64,000 bases of DNA from Planctomycetota bacterium (GTDB lineage: Bacteria > Planctomycetota > UBA1135), in NCBI GenBank assembly GCA_018671175.1, contig JABHIE010000031.1, positions 168,128-232,127 on the forward strand, read 5' to 3'. Shown here one piece after another: positions 11,637 through 20,255 of this stretch. How positions within the stretch are numbered: position 1 is the first letter of the stretch; each line of letters begins with the position of its first letter. The notes under the pieces are model-generated. The model saw nothing but the letters and a program-made list of their open reading frames with translations, was not told the origin of the DNA and searched no databases. A program made the position numbers and the translations under genes.

Positions 11637-12272
11637 ATGGGTCAAAAAATTCACCCAATTGGCTTTCGCATTGGCGTTAGTGAGCCTTGGCGTTCGCGCT
11701 GGTTTGCTCGTGGCAACGATTACGCAAAGCAAGTCTTGCTTGATTACAAAGTGCGCGAGTTGATTAAGACTCGTCACCGTAAGGGCATCGTTTCTCGCAT
11801 TGATATTCAGCAGCGTGGTGGTCGCACCACAGTCATGCTATTGGTCACGCGCAAGGGCGAGGTTATCGGTAAGGGCTATGCCAACCGTGACTTGCTTGTT
11901 TGTGATCTTGAAGCCATCACTGGCGGCGAGGTTAAGCTAGACATTCAGGAAGTCCGTCACTGGGATTTAGATTCCCAAACGATCGCTGAAAACCTCGCTG
12001 CTGCTGTTGAGCGGCGCGTTTCTCCTCGCTACCAAGTTAAGCGCATCGTTGAAAATGCCATGAACGCAGGTGCAGAGGGTATTCGTGTGCAGGTTTCTGG
12101 CCGTATCGACGGTGCTGAAATGAGCCGCACCTTGACGCAGCGTCAGGGTCGAATCCCACTCCAAACTTTGTCTGCTCGTTGTGATTACGGGTTCTCCATT
12201 GCCGAAACTACATACGGCATTATCGGAGTAAAAGTCTGGATCTACAAAGGCGAAGACCAAGGTCGTTTTTAA
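11637..12272 (+). CDS. rpsC: 30S ribosomal protein S3
   Basis: S3 forms the mRNA entry site with S4 and S5. The 211 aa contain the MGQKIHPIGFRIG start, a KH type 2 domain (about residues 38-105) and the C-terminal GRIDGAEMSRTLTQRQGRIP segment lining the entry channel. It is slightly shorter at the C-terminus than E. coli S3 (233 aa). A clear AAAGGAGG precedes the start. Confidence 0.98.
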   Translation: MGQKIHPIGFRIGVSEPWRSRWFARGNDYAKQVLLDYKVRELIKTRHRKGIVSRIDIQQRGGRTTVMLLVTRKGEVIGKGYANRDLLVCDLEAITGGEVKLDIQEVRHWDLDSQTIAENLAAAVERRVSPRYQVKRIVENAMNAGAEGIRVQVSGRIDGAEMSRTLTQRQGRIPLQTLSARCDYGFSIAETTYGIIGVKVWIYKGEDQGRF

Positions 12273-12284
12273 GGAGTTTTTGCA

Positions 12285-12791
12285 ATGTTAATGCCAAAAC
12301 GAGTCAAGTACCGCAAAGCACAGCGCGGTAAATTAAAAGGTACATACAAGTGCCAGAAGCCAGACGGTAAAGGCCCAGCGGGTCGCAACATGCACCGCCA
12401 CGGTGTCATTACCCCCAAGAAACGCATCTGCAGTGAAGTCGCTTCCCGCGGAAACCGAGTTTCTTTCGGTGAGTATGGTCTCCAAGCCACTGAGTGGGCT
12501 TGGTTGAGCGCTCGCACAATCGAGGCTGGTCGTATTGCTTGCAACCGTGTTGCTGGCGACGGCAAAATCTGGATTCGCGTCTTTCCACATAAACCTGTAA
12601 CGGCCAAGCCTCTTGAGGTTCGGATGGGTTCTGGTAAAGGCGATGTCGATCGCTGGGTTGCGGTTGTTCGCCCCGGCACTGTTGTCTATGAAGTCGGCGG
12701 AGTCGATGAAGCGCTTGCCCGCAAAGCGTTTAATCGCGTGGCTCACAAAATGCCCATGCGCGTCCGCATGATTTCTCGCAAGCACATCTAG
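12285..12791 (+). CDS. rplP: 50S ribosomal protein L16 with an N-terminal insertion
   Basis: L16 binds near the A-site tRNA elbow. Core signatures are conserved: MLMPKRVKYRKAQRGKLKG, VSFGEYGLQA, IEAGRIACNRV, GKIWIRVFPHKPVTAKPLEVRMGSGKG and VLYE-like VVYEVGGV. The protein is 168 aa against a usual 135-145, because about 33 residues (20-52, bases 12342-12440) are inserted between the basic N-terminal strand and the conserved RGN-VSFG segment. The insert is basic and contains C23, H37, H39 and C49, which could form a zinc site (inference). The reading frame is uninterrupted and AAGGAG precedes the ATG, so this is not a frameshift artefact. Confidence 0.96.
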   Translation: MLMPKRVKYRKAQRGKLKGTYKCQKPDGKGPAGRNMHRHGVITPKKRICSEVASRGNRVSFGEYGLQATEWAWLSARTIEAGRIACNRVAGDGKIWIRVFPHKPVTAKPLEVRMGSGKGDVDRWVAVVRPGTVVYEVGGVDEALARKAFNRVAHKMPMRVRMISRKHI

Positions 12792-12802
12792 AGAGATTTA
12801 AC

Positions 12803-13015
12803 ATGAAAGTAAAAGAAGTACGCGGTAAAGAGAACGAAGAGATTTTTTTCGATCTCGCAAACCTTGAAAAAGAGCTTTTCGAAATGAACTTTCGCCAGCT
12901 CACCGAGGGTAATGCTAGCCCGGCCAAGATTCGTCTTGTCCGTCGCGACATCGCCCGCATGAAAACGATTTTGCGCGAGCGCGAGATCGGAATCCGTGGC
13001 CAAGAGGCCCGTTAG
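12803..13015 (+). CDS. rpmC: 50S ribosomal protein L29
   Basis: L29 is a small two-helix protein at the tunnel exit next to L23. The 70-aa sequence has the heptad-like [44 protein letters not shown] pattern (helix, turn, helix) typical of the family. It sits between rplP and rpsQ in the standard order. Confidence 0.95.
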   Translation: MKVKEVRGKENEEIFFDLANLEKELFEMNFRQLTEGNASPAKIRLVRRDIARMKTILREREIGIRGQEAR

Positions 13016-13025
13016 AGAACCCATC

Positions 13026-13310
13026 ATGACTAATAACACCATGGAAAACACTGGCGAGCGCGGCACCCGCAAGGTGATGCGCGGTACAGTGATGTCCGAC
13101 AAGATGGATGGCACCATTGTGGTGCAGGTTGAGCGCACAGCGCGTCACCCTCTTTACAAGAAGACCATCAAGATTCGGAAGAAGTTTTATGCCCACGACG
13201 GCGCCAATGAGGCCCGTGAGGGGGATTTCGTCGAAATCATGGGCGTTCGGCCCATGAGTAAGACTAAACGCTGGCGTCTCGTGAAAGTTCTCGAGGCCGC
13301 TCAGAATTAA
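13026..13310 (+). CDS. rpsQ: 30S ribosomal protein S17
   Basis: S17 is an early-binding OB-fold protein. The ATG at 13026 gives 94 aa ([13 protein letters not shown]...). An in-frame ATG at 12996 would overlap rpmC by 20 bases, and ATG 13041 would give 89 aa. The core [29 protein letters not shown] and the VKVLEA end are conserved. It is a few residues longer at the N-terminus than E. coli S17 (84 aa). Confidence 0.95.
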   Translation: MTNNTMENTGERGTRKVMRGTVMSDKMDGTIVVQVERTARHPLYKKTIKIRKKFYAHDGANEAREGDFVEIMGVRPMSKTKRWRLVKVLEAAQN

Positions 13311-13324
13311 CAGGAGGAGGAACC

Positions 13325-13693
13325 ATGATTCAAGTACAAACTCGCCTCAAAGTCGCTGATAACAGTGGCGCGAAAGAGGTTATGTGCATTAAGGTGCTGG
13401 GCGGCTCGGGTCGTCATTTTGCATCTGTTGGCGATGTAATCGTCGCCTCAGTCAAGAAGGCCCTTCCTGGCAGTGAAATCAAAACCGGCGAGGTCGTCCG
13501 TGGTGTGATTGTTCGCACACGCCAGCGCCTTCGTCGTGCTGATGGCTCATATGTCCGTTTCGATGGCAATGCTCTTTGCCTTGTCGATGGCGAAGGCAAT
13601 CCGCGCGGTACACGCATCTTTGGTGCTGTAGCTCGTGAGTTGCGTGAGCGCAACTTCATGAAAATTGTCTCGCTTGCCCAGGAGGTCGTCTGA
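13325..13693 (+). CDS. rplN: 50S ribosomal protein L14
   Basis: L14 forms an intersubunit bridge and is the docking site of RsfS. At 122 aa it has exactly the family length, with [27 protein letters not shown], the ARxxPG-like [15 protein letters not shown] and the C-terminal [14 protein letters not shown]. It has one of the strongest SDs in the cluster (AGGAGG). Its stop overlaps the rplX start by one base (TGATG). Confidence 0.98.
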   Translation: MIQVQTRLKVADNSGAKEVMCIKVLGGSGRHFASVGDVIVASVKKALPGSEIKTGEVVRGVIVRTRQRLRRADGSYVRFDGNALCLVDGEGNPRGTRIFGAVARELRERNFMKIVSLAQEVV

Positions 13694-13998
13694 TGCATCT
13701 TAAGAAAGGAGACGATGTCGTTGTCATTTCCGGCAACCATAAAGGCCAACGCGGCCAAGTTCAGGCTCTCGATAAAGTCAAAGGTCGCGTGACCATCGAA
13801 GGCGTGAATGTGCGCGAGAAGCGCATTCCCAAAACTCAGGCCAACCCCCAGGGTGGCTCTGTTGATGTCGCCACATCCATTGCGGCTTCTAGTGTCCTGC
13901 TCTGGAGCGAAAAAGCTGGCAAAGGCGTTCGCACTCGCATCGAGGGTGAAGGTAAATCTAAAGTGCGCGTAGGCATTCCTTGCGGTACCAAGTTCTAA
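13693..13998 (+). CDS. rplX: 50S ribosomal protein L24
   Basis: L24 is an assembly initiator that binds domain I of 23S rRNA. The 101-aa protein carries the KOW motif near its start ([20 protein letters not shown], residues 4-23) and the conserved [19 protein letters not shown]. The one-base overlap with rplN implies translational coupling. Confidence 0.97.
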   Translation: MHLKKGDDVVVISGNHKGQRGQVQALDKVKGRVTIEGVNVREKRIPKTQANPQGGSVDVATSIAASSVLLWSEKAGKGVRTRIEGEGKSKVRVGIPCGTKF

Positions 13999-14002
13999 AG
14001 TT

Positions 14003-14554
14003 ATGTCACGACTCACTGAAAAATACGCCGAGACCATCATTCCTGGTCTGAAAGAGCGTTTCTCTTACACCAACATGCATGAGGTGCCAAAGATCCGAAA
14101 GGTCGTTGTCTCCATGGGTGTTGGCAAAGCTGTTGAGAATAAAGCTGCGATGGATTCTGCCGTCAAAGATTTGTCTCGCATCACTGGCCAGAAGCCAATG
14201 GTGACCCACGCTAAGAAGTCCATTTCGGGTTTCCGTTTGCGTGAAGGTCTTGCTGTTGGTTGCATGACCACTCTTCGCGGCCCTCGTATGTACGAGTTCC
14301 TCGATCGTTTGATTTCTGTTGTCTTCCCGCGAGTCCGTGACTTCCGTGGAATTAAAGATAACTTTGACGGCCGCGGCAACTTCAGCGTTGGCCTTACCGA
14401 GCAATCACTTTTCCCTGAGATTGACCTCGACAAGGTGGATCATGTCCAAGGCATGAACATCACCATCGTGACCGACGCAAAGTCTGATGAAGAAGGGCGT
14501 GCCCTTCTCGAAGGTTTCGGTTTCCCTTTCCGTCGCAAGAGTGAGGATCAGTAG
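14003..14554 (+). CDS. rplE: 50S ribosomal protein L5
   Basis: L5 binds 5S rRNA and contacts S13 in a bridge. The 183 aa include [21 protein letters not shown], the [21 protein letters not shown] loop and the C-terminal [27 protein letters not shown]. The length is normal. The gap to rplX is four bases and to rpsN two. Confidence 0.98.
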   Translation: MSRLTEKYAETIIPGLKERFSYTNMHEVPKIRKVVVSMGVGKAVENKAAMDSAVKDLSRITGQKPMVTHAKKSISGFRLREGLAVGCMTTLRGPRMYEFLDRLISVVFPRVRDFRGIKDNFDGRGNFSVGLTEQSLFPEIDLDKVDHVQGMNITIVTDAKSDEEGRALLEGFGFPFRRKSEDQ

Positions 14555-14556
14555 AA

Positions 14557-14862
14557 ATGGCTAAGAAAAGTGCAATCCACCGCGAAAAGAAGCGTCAGCG
14601 TCTTGTCGCTCAGCATGCTGAAAAGCGTGCGGCTCTTCTAAAAATCACCCGCGATCCCGAGGCAGGCCTCGAGGATAAGTATGAGGCGTATCGTGCCATC
14701 TCTAAGATGCCACGCGATGCCTGTACTGCTCGCCTTCACAATCGTTGCTCCATCACGGGTCGCCCGCAGGCGTTTTATCGCCGCTTCGGCGTTTCCCGTT
14801 TGGTGTTTCGCCGTCTCGCCCATGCCGGCGCCCTTCCAGGCGTTCGCAAGTCTTCTTGGTAG
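14557..14862 (+). CDS. rpsN: 30S ribosomal protein S14 (zinc-free long form)
   Basis: S14 stabilises the 30S head. The 101-aa sequence is the long C-minus form: it lacks the two CxxC pairs of the zinc-binding type but keeps [23 protein letters not shown] and the C-terminal [11 protein letters not shown]. The N-terminal half is basic and helical. By contrast, S4 and L36 in this window keep Cys zinc sites. Confidence 0.97.
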   Translation: MAKKSAIHREKKRQRLVAQHAEKRAALLKITRDPEAGLEDKYEAYRAISKMPRDACTARLHNRCSITGRPQAFYRRFGVSRLVFRRLAHAGALPGVRKSSW

Positions 14863-14874
14863 GGGGTAAGAATC

Positions 14875-15276
14875 ATGACTATGACTGATCCAATCGCAGA
14901 CATGTTGACTCGAATCCGTAATGGTATTCAGGTCCGCAAGCGCACTGTTGATGTTCCTACCTCACGCATGAAGAGCAGTATCGCTCTTGTGCTCAAGGAT
15001 TCTGGTTACATCTCAGATGTCGAGGTTGTTGAGAGCGAAACTAAGTTTCCGCTCCTCCGCCTGCATCTCAAATATGACCGTGATGGCATTTGTGCCATCT
15101 CTGAAATCAAACGCGTCTCCAAGCCAGGGTGCCGAGTTTATGCCGCTAGTCGCGACATTCCACTCGTCCGTAGGGGTTTGGGTACGACCATCATGACTAC
15201 CGCAAAGGGTTTGATGACAGGCAAGCAAGCTGTCGAAGCCGGTGTCGGTGGCGAAGTCCTCTGCAGCGTTTTCTAG
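14875..15276 (+). CDS. rpsH: 30S ribosomal protein S8
   Basis: S8 is a primary 16S binder and the spc-operon repressor in E. coli. The 133 aa start [17 protein letters not shown]; the second ATG (14881) would also fit the family. The C-terminal signature [27 protein letters not shown] and GGEVLCSVF is intact. A GGGGG run precedes the start. Confidence 0.98.
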   Translation: MTMTDPIADMLTRIRNGIQVRKRTVDVPTSRMKSSIALVLKDSGYISDVEVVESETKFPLLRLHLKYDRDGICAISEIKRVSKPGCRVYAASRDIPLVRRGLGTTIMTTAKGLMTGKQAVEAGVGGEVLCSVF

Positions 15277-15286
15277 GAGACTTTCT

Positions 15287-15829
15287 ATGTCACGAATCGG
15301 AGTACAAGCAGTAGTTCTGCCCTCAGGCGTTAGCGTCGAGGTCAGTGCTGATAAGTTTGAGGTTAAGGGGGCGAAAGGCTCTCTGACTTTCCCACTTTTC
15401 ACTGAAATCGCAATTGAGCAAGAAGATAATGTCGTTCGCGTCGTCCGTACTGGCGCTGGCAGTTCTTCTAAGGCTTCTGCCTTTCATGGCCTCGTCCGTG
15501 CGCACCTTGCCAATATGGTTGAGGGTGTCACAAACGGCTACACCAAAACACTTCAAATCCTAGGTACTGGCTGGAACGCCAAGCCCATGGGTAAGGGGAT
15601 TGAGCTGCAGATTGGCTTTTGCCACCCTGTTCAGTGTGATCCACCTGAAGGTGTTGAGGTTTCTCTCACGTCCCCAACTGAAATCGTTGTCGCTGGCGCT
15701 GACAAGCATCAAGTCGGCCAGTTTGCAGCAAACATTCGTCGGGTACGGCCGCCAGAGCCTTACAAGGGCAAAGGCATTCGTTACAAGGGCGAGCAAGTTC
15801 GCCGCAAGGTCGGTAAATCACTGGCGTAA
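15287..15829 (+). CDS. rplF: 50S ribosomal protein L6
   Basis: L6 lies near the GTPase-associated centre. The ATG at 15287 gives 180 aa with the canonical MSRIG start; an in-frame ATG at 15242 lies inside rpsH and is rejected. Two tandem L6 domains are visible, the second ending RRVRPPEPYKGKGIRYKGEQVRRKVGKS, the family signature. GGAG precedes the start. Confidence 0.98.
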   Translation: MSRIGVQAVVLPSGVSVEVSADKFEVKGAKGSLTFPLFTEIAIEQEDNVVRVVRTGAGSSSKASAFHGLVRAHLANMVEGVTNGYTKTLQILGTGWNAKPMGKGIELQIGFCHPVQCDPPEGVEVSLTSPTEIVVAGADKHQVGQFAANIRRVRPPEPYKGKGIRYKGEQVRRKVGKSLA

Positions 15830-15835
15830 TCAATC

Positions 15836-16210
15836 ATGGACCATCTCCAGCAAAAGAAAAAATGGAAGCGTCGCACCCGCAAAGTCATGGGTGTGCGTCG
15901 TCGGCTTCGCGCTTCTTCCGATCGCCCTCGTCTCTGCGTATACCGCAGTAGCAAGCACATCTCTGTTCAGGTCATTGACGACTTGGCCATGTCGACGCTT
16001 GCTGCAGTTAGTTCGCAAGACCCCATCCTTAAAGATGAGCTTACGGGCAAAACTAAAACCGAAAAGGCCCAAATCGTGGGCCGCGTTATTGCCGAGCGCG
16101 CGATTGCCGCAGGCATAACGGATGTCAAGTTTGACCGAGGCTGGTGCCTCTACCACGGGCGCGTTCGCGCTCTTGGCGATGCAGCCCGCGAAGGAGGCTT
16201 GAAGTTCTAA
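15836..16210 (+). CDS. rplR: 50S ribosomal protein L18
   Basis: L18 binds 5S rRNA together with L5 and L25. At 124 aa it has [20 protein letters not shown] near the N-terminus and the C-terminal [26 protein letters not shown], both diagnostic. The N-terminal 20 residues are very basic. It follows rplF after six bases and precedes rpsE by two. Confidence 0.97.
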   Translation: MDHLQQKKKWKRRTRKVMGVRRRLRASSDRPRLCVYRSSKHISVQVIDDLAMSTLAAVSSQDPILKDELTGKTKTEKAQIVGRVIAERAIAAGITDVKFDRGWCLYHGRVRALGDAAREGGLKF

Positions 16211-16212
16211 TT

Positions 16213-16725
16213 ATGGCAAAACAACTCCCAGAATTCATGGACCGCACCGAAGCGGAACGCCTCGGTGAGCTCAAAGAAGAGCGCGTTAAGGTCAACCGGT
16301 CTGCAAAGGTCGTTAAGGGTGGCCGTCGTTTCTCTTTCTCTGCTTTGACTGTCGTCGGCAATCAAGAAGGTGTCGTTGGTTACGGTTTCGGTAAGGCTAA
16401 GGAGATTCCTTTGGCCATGCAAAAAGCATTCAAAGATGGCCGCAAGCATCTCATTCGCGTTCCTCGCGTGGGCACTACCATTCCCCACGAAGTTGAAGCC
16501 GAATATTGCAGTGCTCGCGTGCGCCTTTTGCCAGCGTCGCCTGGTACCGGTATTATTGCTGGTGGTACGGTTCGTGCCGTCCTCGAGCTTGCTGGTGTGA
16601 AAGATGTCCTAACCAAAAGTTATGGCTCTACTACGCCCATCAACCTAGTTAAAGCAACGATTGTTGCACTGGGTCAGCTCCGCACAAAAGAGCAGATCGA
16701 AGAGCTCCGTGAGGTGAAAATCTAA
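16213..16725 (+). CDS. rpsE: 30S ribosomal protein S5
   Basis: S5 takes part in decoding accuracy and mRNA unwinding. The ATG at 16213 gives 170 aa; the longer in-frame start at 16144 lies inside rplR. The double-stranded-RNA-binding-like N-domain (VVKGGRRFSFSALTVVGNQEG) and the C-domain (LLPASPGTGIIAGGTVRAVLELAGV, GSTTPINLVKAT) are intact. rplO begins in its stop codon (TAATG). rpmD, usually next, is absent. Confidence 0.98.
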   Translation: MAKQLPEFMDRTEAERLGELKEERVKVNRSAKVVKGGRRFSFSALTVVGNQEGVVGYGFGKAKEIPLAMQKAFKDGRKHLIRVPRVGTTIPHEVEAEYCSARVRLLPASPGTGIIAGGTVRAVLELAGVKDVLTKSYGSTTPINLVKATIVALGQLRTKEQIEELREVKI

Positions 16726-17171
16726 TGCAAATTCATGATGTAACCGCAAAGGGCAAGAAGAATCGTAAACGCAAGCGGATTGGCCGCGGTGTCGGTTCTG
16801 GCTCCGGCAAGACTGCAGGTCGTGGTCACAAGGGGCAGCGCTCTCGCTCTGGCGACAATACGCGTATCGGTTTTGAGGGTGGTCAAATGCCCATCTATCG
16901 CCGCATGCCAAAACGAGGCTTTACAAATGCTCGTTTTAAGAAGCACTACACCTTAATTAATGTTGAGTCGCTAAGCGGCTTTGCTGAAGATGTGGTCATT
17001 GACTTGGCTGGTGTACTTGACGCCCACTTGGCTGCAAAGACGGGCGATATGCTCAAGGTCTTGGGTATGGGTGAGTTAACTCAAAAAGTGACCGTGCGCG
17101 CACACAAGTTCTCAGCCTCTGCTGTTGAGAAAATTGAAGCTGCCGGTGGCACCGTAGAAATCATCAAGTAA
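16725..17171 (+). CDS. rplO: 50S ribosomal protein L15
   Basis: L15 is a late assembly protein. The 148-aa sequence has the glycine-rich basic N-terminus KRIGRGVGSGSGKTAGRGHKG, then GQMPIYRRMPKRGF and the C-terminal KFSASAVEKIEAAGGTVEII. Its start overlaps the rpsE stop by one base, showing directly that no rpmD (L30) gene lies between them. Confidence 0.98.
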   Translation: MQIHDVTAKGKKNRKRKRIGRGVGSGSGKTAGRGHKGQRSRSGDNTRIGFEGGQMPIYRRMPKRGFTNARFKKHYTLINVESLSGFAEDVVIDLAGVLDAHLAAKTGDMLKVLGMGELTQKVTVRAHKFSASAVEKIEAAGGTVEIIK

Positions 17172-17180
17172 CAACTTAAA

Positions 17181-18488
17181 GTGGAACAACTCGTCGCGAT
17201 TTTTCGGATTCCTGAGCTACGCAAGAAGGTTCTTTTAACCTTCCTGCTGCTCGGTGTTTATCGTCTTGGTTTTCAAATCCCGCTTCCAGGCATTGATCTT
17301 GATCAAGTCTTCGCAGCGGCAAAGAAGGCTGATGAAAGTGCTTTGTTTGGCATCATGAATGCCTTTACTGGCGCCGGAATTGGTAGCGCAGTTTTGTTTT
17401 CGTTAGGCGTAATGCCTTACATCTCCGCGAGCATTATTTTTAGTTTGCTCGTAAAAGTTGTCCCCGCTCTAGAGTCCCTTTCAAAAGAAGGTGCCGCTGG
17501 GCAGAAAAAAATCAGTCAGCTTACTCGCTTGGCTACAGTTCCAATCTGTGTCCTTCAGGGCATTTTTGTTCTGTATGGCGTGATTTACAACCCGCAGTAT
17601 CAATTGATGCCGGCAGGTGGTGGGTCTTTGCTCTACTCAGTGACAGTTCTCGTCGCATTGACGGCGGGCACGATGTTCATCATGTGGATCGGCGAGCAGA
17701 TTTCTGAGCATGGCATTGGCAATGGCGTATCCATGATCATCATGTGCGGTATTGTTGCGCGGCTCCCAACTAACTTGGCTAAGGCCCTTTCCTTCCGTGA
17801 TGACGCCCATCAAATGGCTGTCACGCTCGGTCTGATGTGGATTGCCGTTGTTCTGGTCGTGGTCTACCTGACTCGAGGTCAACGACGCATTCCCATTCAG
17901 CAAGCTAAATTCACTCGTGGCCGTAAGGTGATGGGTGGCCAGCGTCATTATTTGCCTCTCAAGGTCAATCAAGCGGGCGTGATGCCAATCATTTTTGCAT
18001 CGGCTCTCTTTATTGTCCCTAATGTCCTTGGCTCTATGCCGGGCTTTGGCTGGCTCCGCGAGATTTTCTCTAATGCTGGCTTCGTGTACATTTCTTTGTA
18101 CATCACATTGATTGTTTTCTTTTCTTTCTTCTGGGTGCGTTTAATGTTCCAGCCTGAAGACATTGCAAACAATCTTAAAGAGCAAGGCTCCTTTATCCCC
18201 GGGATTCGCCCAGGCAAGGCCACAAGTGAGTATCTCTCCTTTGTCCTTGATCGAGTGACTCTTGCTGGTGCGGGTTTCCTCGCCATCATTGCCGTCTTGC
18301 CAACAATGCTGACTTCCCGTTTGCATGTTGACCCAATGGTCGCTTACTTCTTGGGCGGCACCTCTATCTTGATTGTAGTTGGTGTAGCACTTGACATTGT
18401 TGATCGCCTTAATGCTCAGCTCCTTTCCAGAAACTACGAAGGTTTCATGAAAGGTGGGGGCTCTGGTTGGGCTAAGAAGAAGTCATGA
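17181..18488 (+). CDS. secY: Protein translocase subunit SecY
   Basis: SecY is the channel subunit of the Sec translocon in the inner membrane. The 435-aa protein starts with GTG (MEQLVAIFRIPELRKKVLLT) and shows ten hydrophobic segments, the plug-proximal RLGFQIPLPGID, MWIGEQISEHGIGNG (TM4/5) and IRPGKATSEYLSFVLDRVT (C5 loop). Its stop overlaps the adk start as ATGA, so the membrane protein and adenylate kinase are coupled. Confidence 0.98.
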   Translation: MEQLVAIFRIPELRKKVLLTFLLLGVYRLGFQIPLPGIDLDQVFAAAKKADESALFGIMNAFTGAGIGSAVLFSLGVMPYISASIIFSLLVKVVPALESLSKEGAAGQKKISQLTRLATVPICVLQGIFVLYGVIYNPQYQLMPAGGGSLLYSVTVLVALTAGTMFIMWIGEQISEHGIGNGVSMIIMCGIVARLPTNLAKALSFRDDAHQMAVTLGLMWIAVVLVVVYLTRGQRRIPIQQAKFTRGRKVMGGQRHYLPLKVNQAGVMPIIFASALFIVPNVLGSMPGFGWLREIFSNAGFVYISLYITLIVFFSFFWVRLMFQPEDIANNLKEQGSFIPGIRPGKATSEYLSFVLDRVTLAGAGFLAIIAVLPTMLTSRLHVDPMVAYFLGGTSILIVVGVALDIVDRLNAQLLSRNYEGFMKGGGSGWAKKKS

Positions 18489-19054
18489 TCGCCATTCTTT
18501 TAGGTCCTCCGGGCGTTGGTAAAGGCACGCAAGCCAAATTGGCTGCGGCTGCCAATGGTTGGAAGCACCTTTCTACTGGCGAGCTCCTCCGTGACGAAGT
18601 CGCGCGAGGTACTGAACTCGGCCAAGCTGCTGACGGCTACATGAGTCGCGGCGATCTTGTCCCTGACGATTTGATGCTTGACATGGTCGTTGCTCGCGTA
18701 AATGCAATCGACGACAAAGATGTCTTGCTTCTCGACGGATTTCCTCGCACTTTTGAGCAAGCAGATGCACTTTCTGCAAAGGCTCCTAGCGGTTCTATCC
18801 GGCTTGCGTTATACTTCTCGGCTCCCGATTCGGTGCTAACAAGCCGTTTACTGGGGCGTGGTCGCAAAGACGATACAAAAGAGGTGATCACTCACCGCTT
18901 GGGTATCTACCACAAAACCACGGCACCTCTAGTCGCGTTTTACCTGGCTCTAGGTGTTCTCTCTGAAATCGATTCCGATCGATCTGTCGAAGCCATTCAA
19001 GTCGATACGGTCAACCTTGTCCGCACTCACCTTGATGGTTCTGATCCTTCCTAA
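18485..19054 (+). CDS. adk: Adenylate kinase (short type)
   Basis: The enzyme interconverts ATP + AMP and 2 ADP. The P-loop GPPGVGKGTQ is at residues 7-16, the AMP site LSTGELLRDEV follows, and DGFPRTFEQ is the conserved lid hinge. The 189-aa length and the lack of a Cys-containing LID insert (RLLGRGRKDDTKEVITHRL) put it in the short, zinc-free class. map, which often follows adk in this cluster, is absent and infA comes three bases later. Confidence 0.96.
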   Translation: MIAILLGPPGVGKGTQAKLAAAANGWKHLSTGELLRDEVARGTELGQAADGYMSRGDLVPDDLMLDMVVARVNAIDDKDVLLLDGFPRTFEQADALSAKAPSGSIRLALYFSAPDSVLTSRLLGRGRKDDTKEVITHRLGIYHKTTAPLVAFYLALGVLSEIDSDRSVEAIQVDTVNLVRTHLDGSDPS

Positions 19055-19057
19055 TTC

Positions 19058-19309
19058 ATGGCTAAAGAAGAACCTTTAACCTTGCAGGCGACGGTACGGG
19101 AAGCACTCCCTAACGCCACCTTCCAAGTTGAACTTCCTAATGGTCATGTCATCCTCGCCCATATTTCTGGGAAAATGCGTAAGTTTTACATACGCATCAC
19201 CCCTGGAGATACGGTCACAGTTGAAATGTCCCCATACGATCTCACGCGTTGCCGCATCGTCTACAGAGGCGATCATCGCAAACGCCGTGCGCCTGGCGGG
19301 GCACGCTAA
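19058..19309 (+). CDS. infA: Translation initiation factor IF-1
   Basis: IF-1 occupies the 30S A site during initiation. The 83-aa OB-fold protein reads [43 protein letters not shown], the standard IF-1 pattern. It is about ten residues longer than E. coli IF-1 owing to a basic tail ([12 protein letters not shown]). It lies between adk and rpmJ. Confidence 0.97.
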   Translation: MAKEEPLTLQATVREALPNATFQVELPNGHVILAHISGKMRKFYIRITPGDTVTVEMSPYDLTRCRIVYRGDHRKRRAPGGAR

Positions 19310-19333
19310 CCCTTCCGCCGACTTCTAAAAATC

Positions 19334-19450
19334 ATGAAAGTCCGCTCTTCCGTTCGACGCATGTGTGAGTCCTGCCGAGTTATCCGCCGCCGTGGTGTGG
19401 TGCGTATCATCTGCAGTCGCAACCCTCGCCATAAACAGCGTCAAGGCTAA
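19334..19450 (+). CDS. rpmJ: 50S ribosomal protein L36
   Basis: This 38-codon gene reads [20 protein letters not shown], then [18 protein letters not shown]. The zinc-site residues C11, C14, C27 and H33 are all present. It lies in its normal place between infA and rpsM, 24 bases after infA. Confidence 0.97.
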   Translation: MKVRSSVRRMCESCRVIRRRGVVRIICSRNPRHKQRQG

Positions 19451-19471
19451 ATCCTGAACCATAAGTAGTAC

Positions 19472-19855
19472 ATGCCACGTCTCATTGGTGTCGACATTCC
19501 TAACGACAAGCGCACGATTATCGCGCTTACTTACCTCTTTGGGGTAGGTAGCACTCGTGCAGCTCAAGTTTGTGAAGCTCTCAACTTAGATCCCGATCGC
19601 AGAGCCAAAGAGCTCTCCGACGAAGAATTGGGTTCTATCTCGTCTTATCTTCAAGACAATTTCAATGTCGAGGGCGCCTTGCGTCGCGAGCGCACCCAAG
19701 CGATTAATCGTTTGCGTGACATTGCTTGCTACCGAGGTCTGCGCCATCGCCGTGGCTTGCCCGTAAGGGGTCAGCGTACCCGCACCAATGCTCGGGGCCG
19801 TAAAGGTCCTAAGAAGACGGTCGCCGGTAAGCAGTCTGTCAAGTCGCTGAAGTAA
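19472..19855 (+). CDS. rpsM: 30S ribosomal protein S13
   Basis: S13 bridges to L5 and contacts P-site tRNA. The 127 aa show [30 protein letters not shown], the helix-two-turn-helix region and the basic tail [27 protein letters not shown]. The length and motifs are canonical. rpsK follows after 14 bases. Confidence 0.98.
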   Translation: MPRLIGVDIPNDKRTIIALTYLFGVGSTRAAQVCEALNLDPDRRAKELSDEELGSISSYLQDNFNVEGALRRERTQAINRLRDIACYRGLRHRRGLPVRGQRTRTNARGRKGPKKTVAGKQSVKSLK

Positions 19856-19869
19856 TCTGGTAATTCAAT

Positions 19870-20253
19870 ATGAGTGCTGCAAAATCTAACAAGAAAGGTC
19901 GCAAAGTCGCTGCTCGAGGCATTGGCTTTATTCGCTCGACTTTCAACAACACGCTGACCACACTGACCGACACCAAAGGGAATACCATCCTGACGGGCTC
20001 GGGTGGCATGGTCGGCTACAAAGGCTCCCGTAAATCTACACCGTTTGCTGCTCAGCAGTCTGCGATGCGCGCCGCTGAAGCCGCATACAAGATGGGTTTA
20101 CGCGAAATCGAAATTCGCATCAAGGGCCCAGGCCCTGGTCGCGAAGCTGCGATTCGCGGTCTTCACCAAGGGGGCCTTCGGGTTACCCTCATCTCTGATG
20201 TCACGCCGCTTCCGCATAACGGCTGTCGTCCACCTAAGAAACGCCGCGTCTGA
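19870..20253 (+). CDS. rpsK: 30S ribosomal protein S11
   Basis: S11 belongs to the 30S platform and helps form the mRNA exit site. The 127-aa product has [22 protein letters not shown], the [14 protein letters not shown] loop and the strongly conserved end [18 protein letters not shown]. It lies 2 bases upstream of rpsD. Confidence 0.98.
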   Translation: MSAAKSNKKGRKVAARGIGFIRSTFNNTLTTLTDTKGNTILTGSGGMVGYKGSRKSTPFAAQQSAMRAAEAAYKMGLREIEIRIKGPGPGREAAIRGLHQGGLRVTLISDVTPLPHNGCRPPKKRRV

Positions 20254-20255
20254 TC

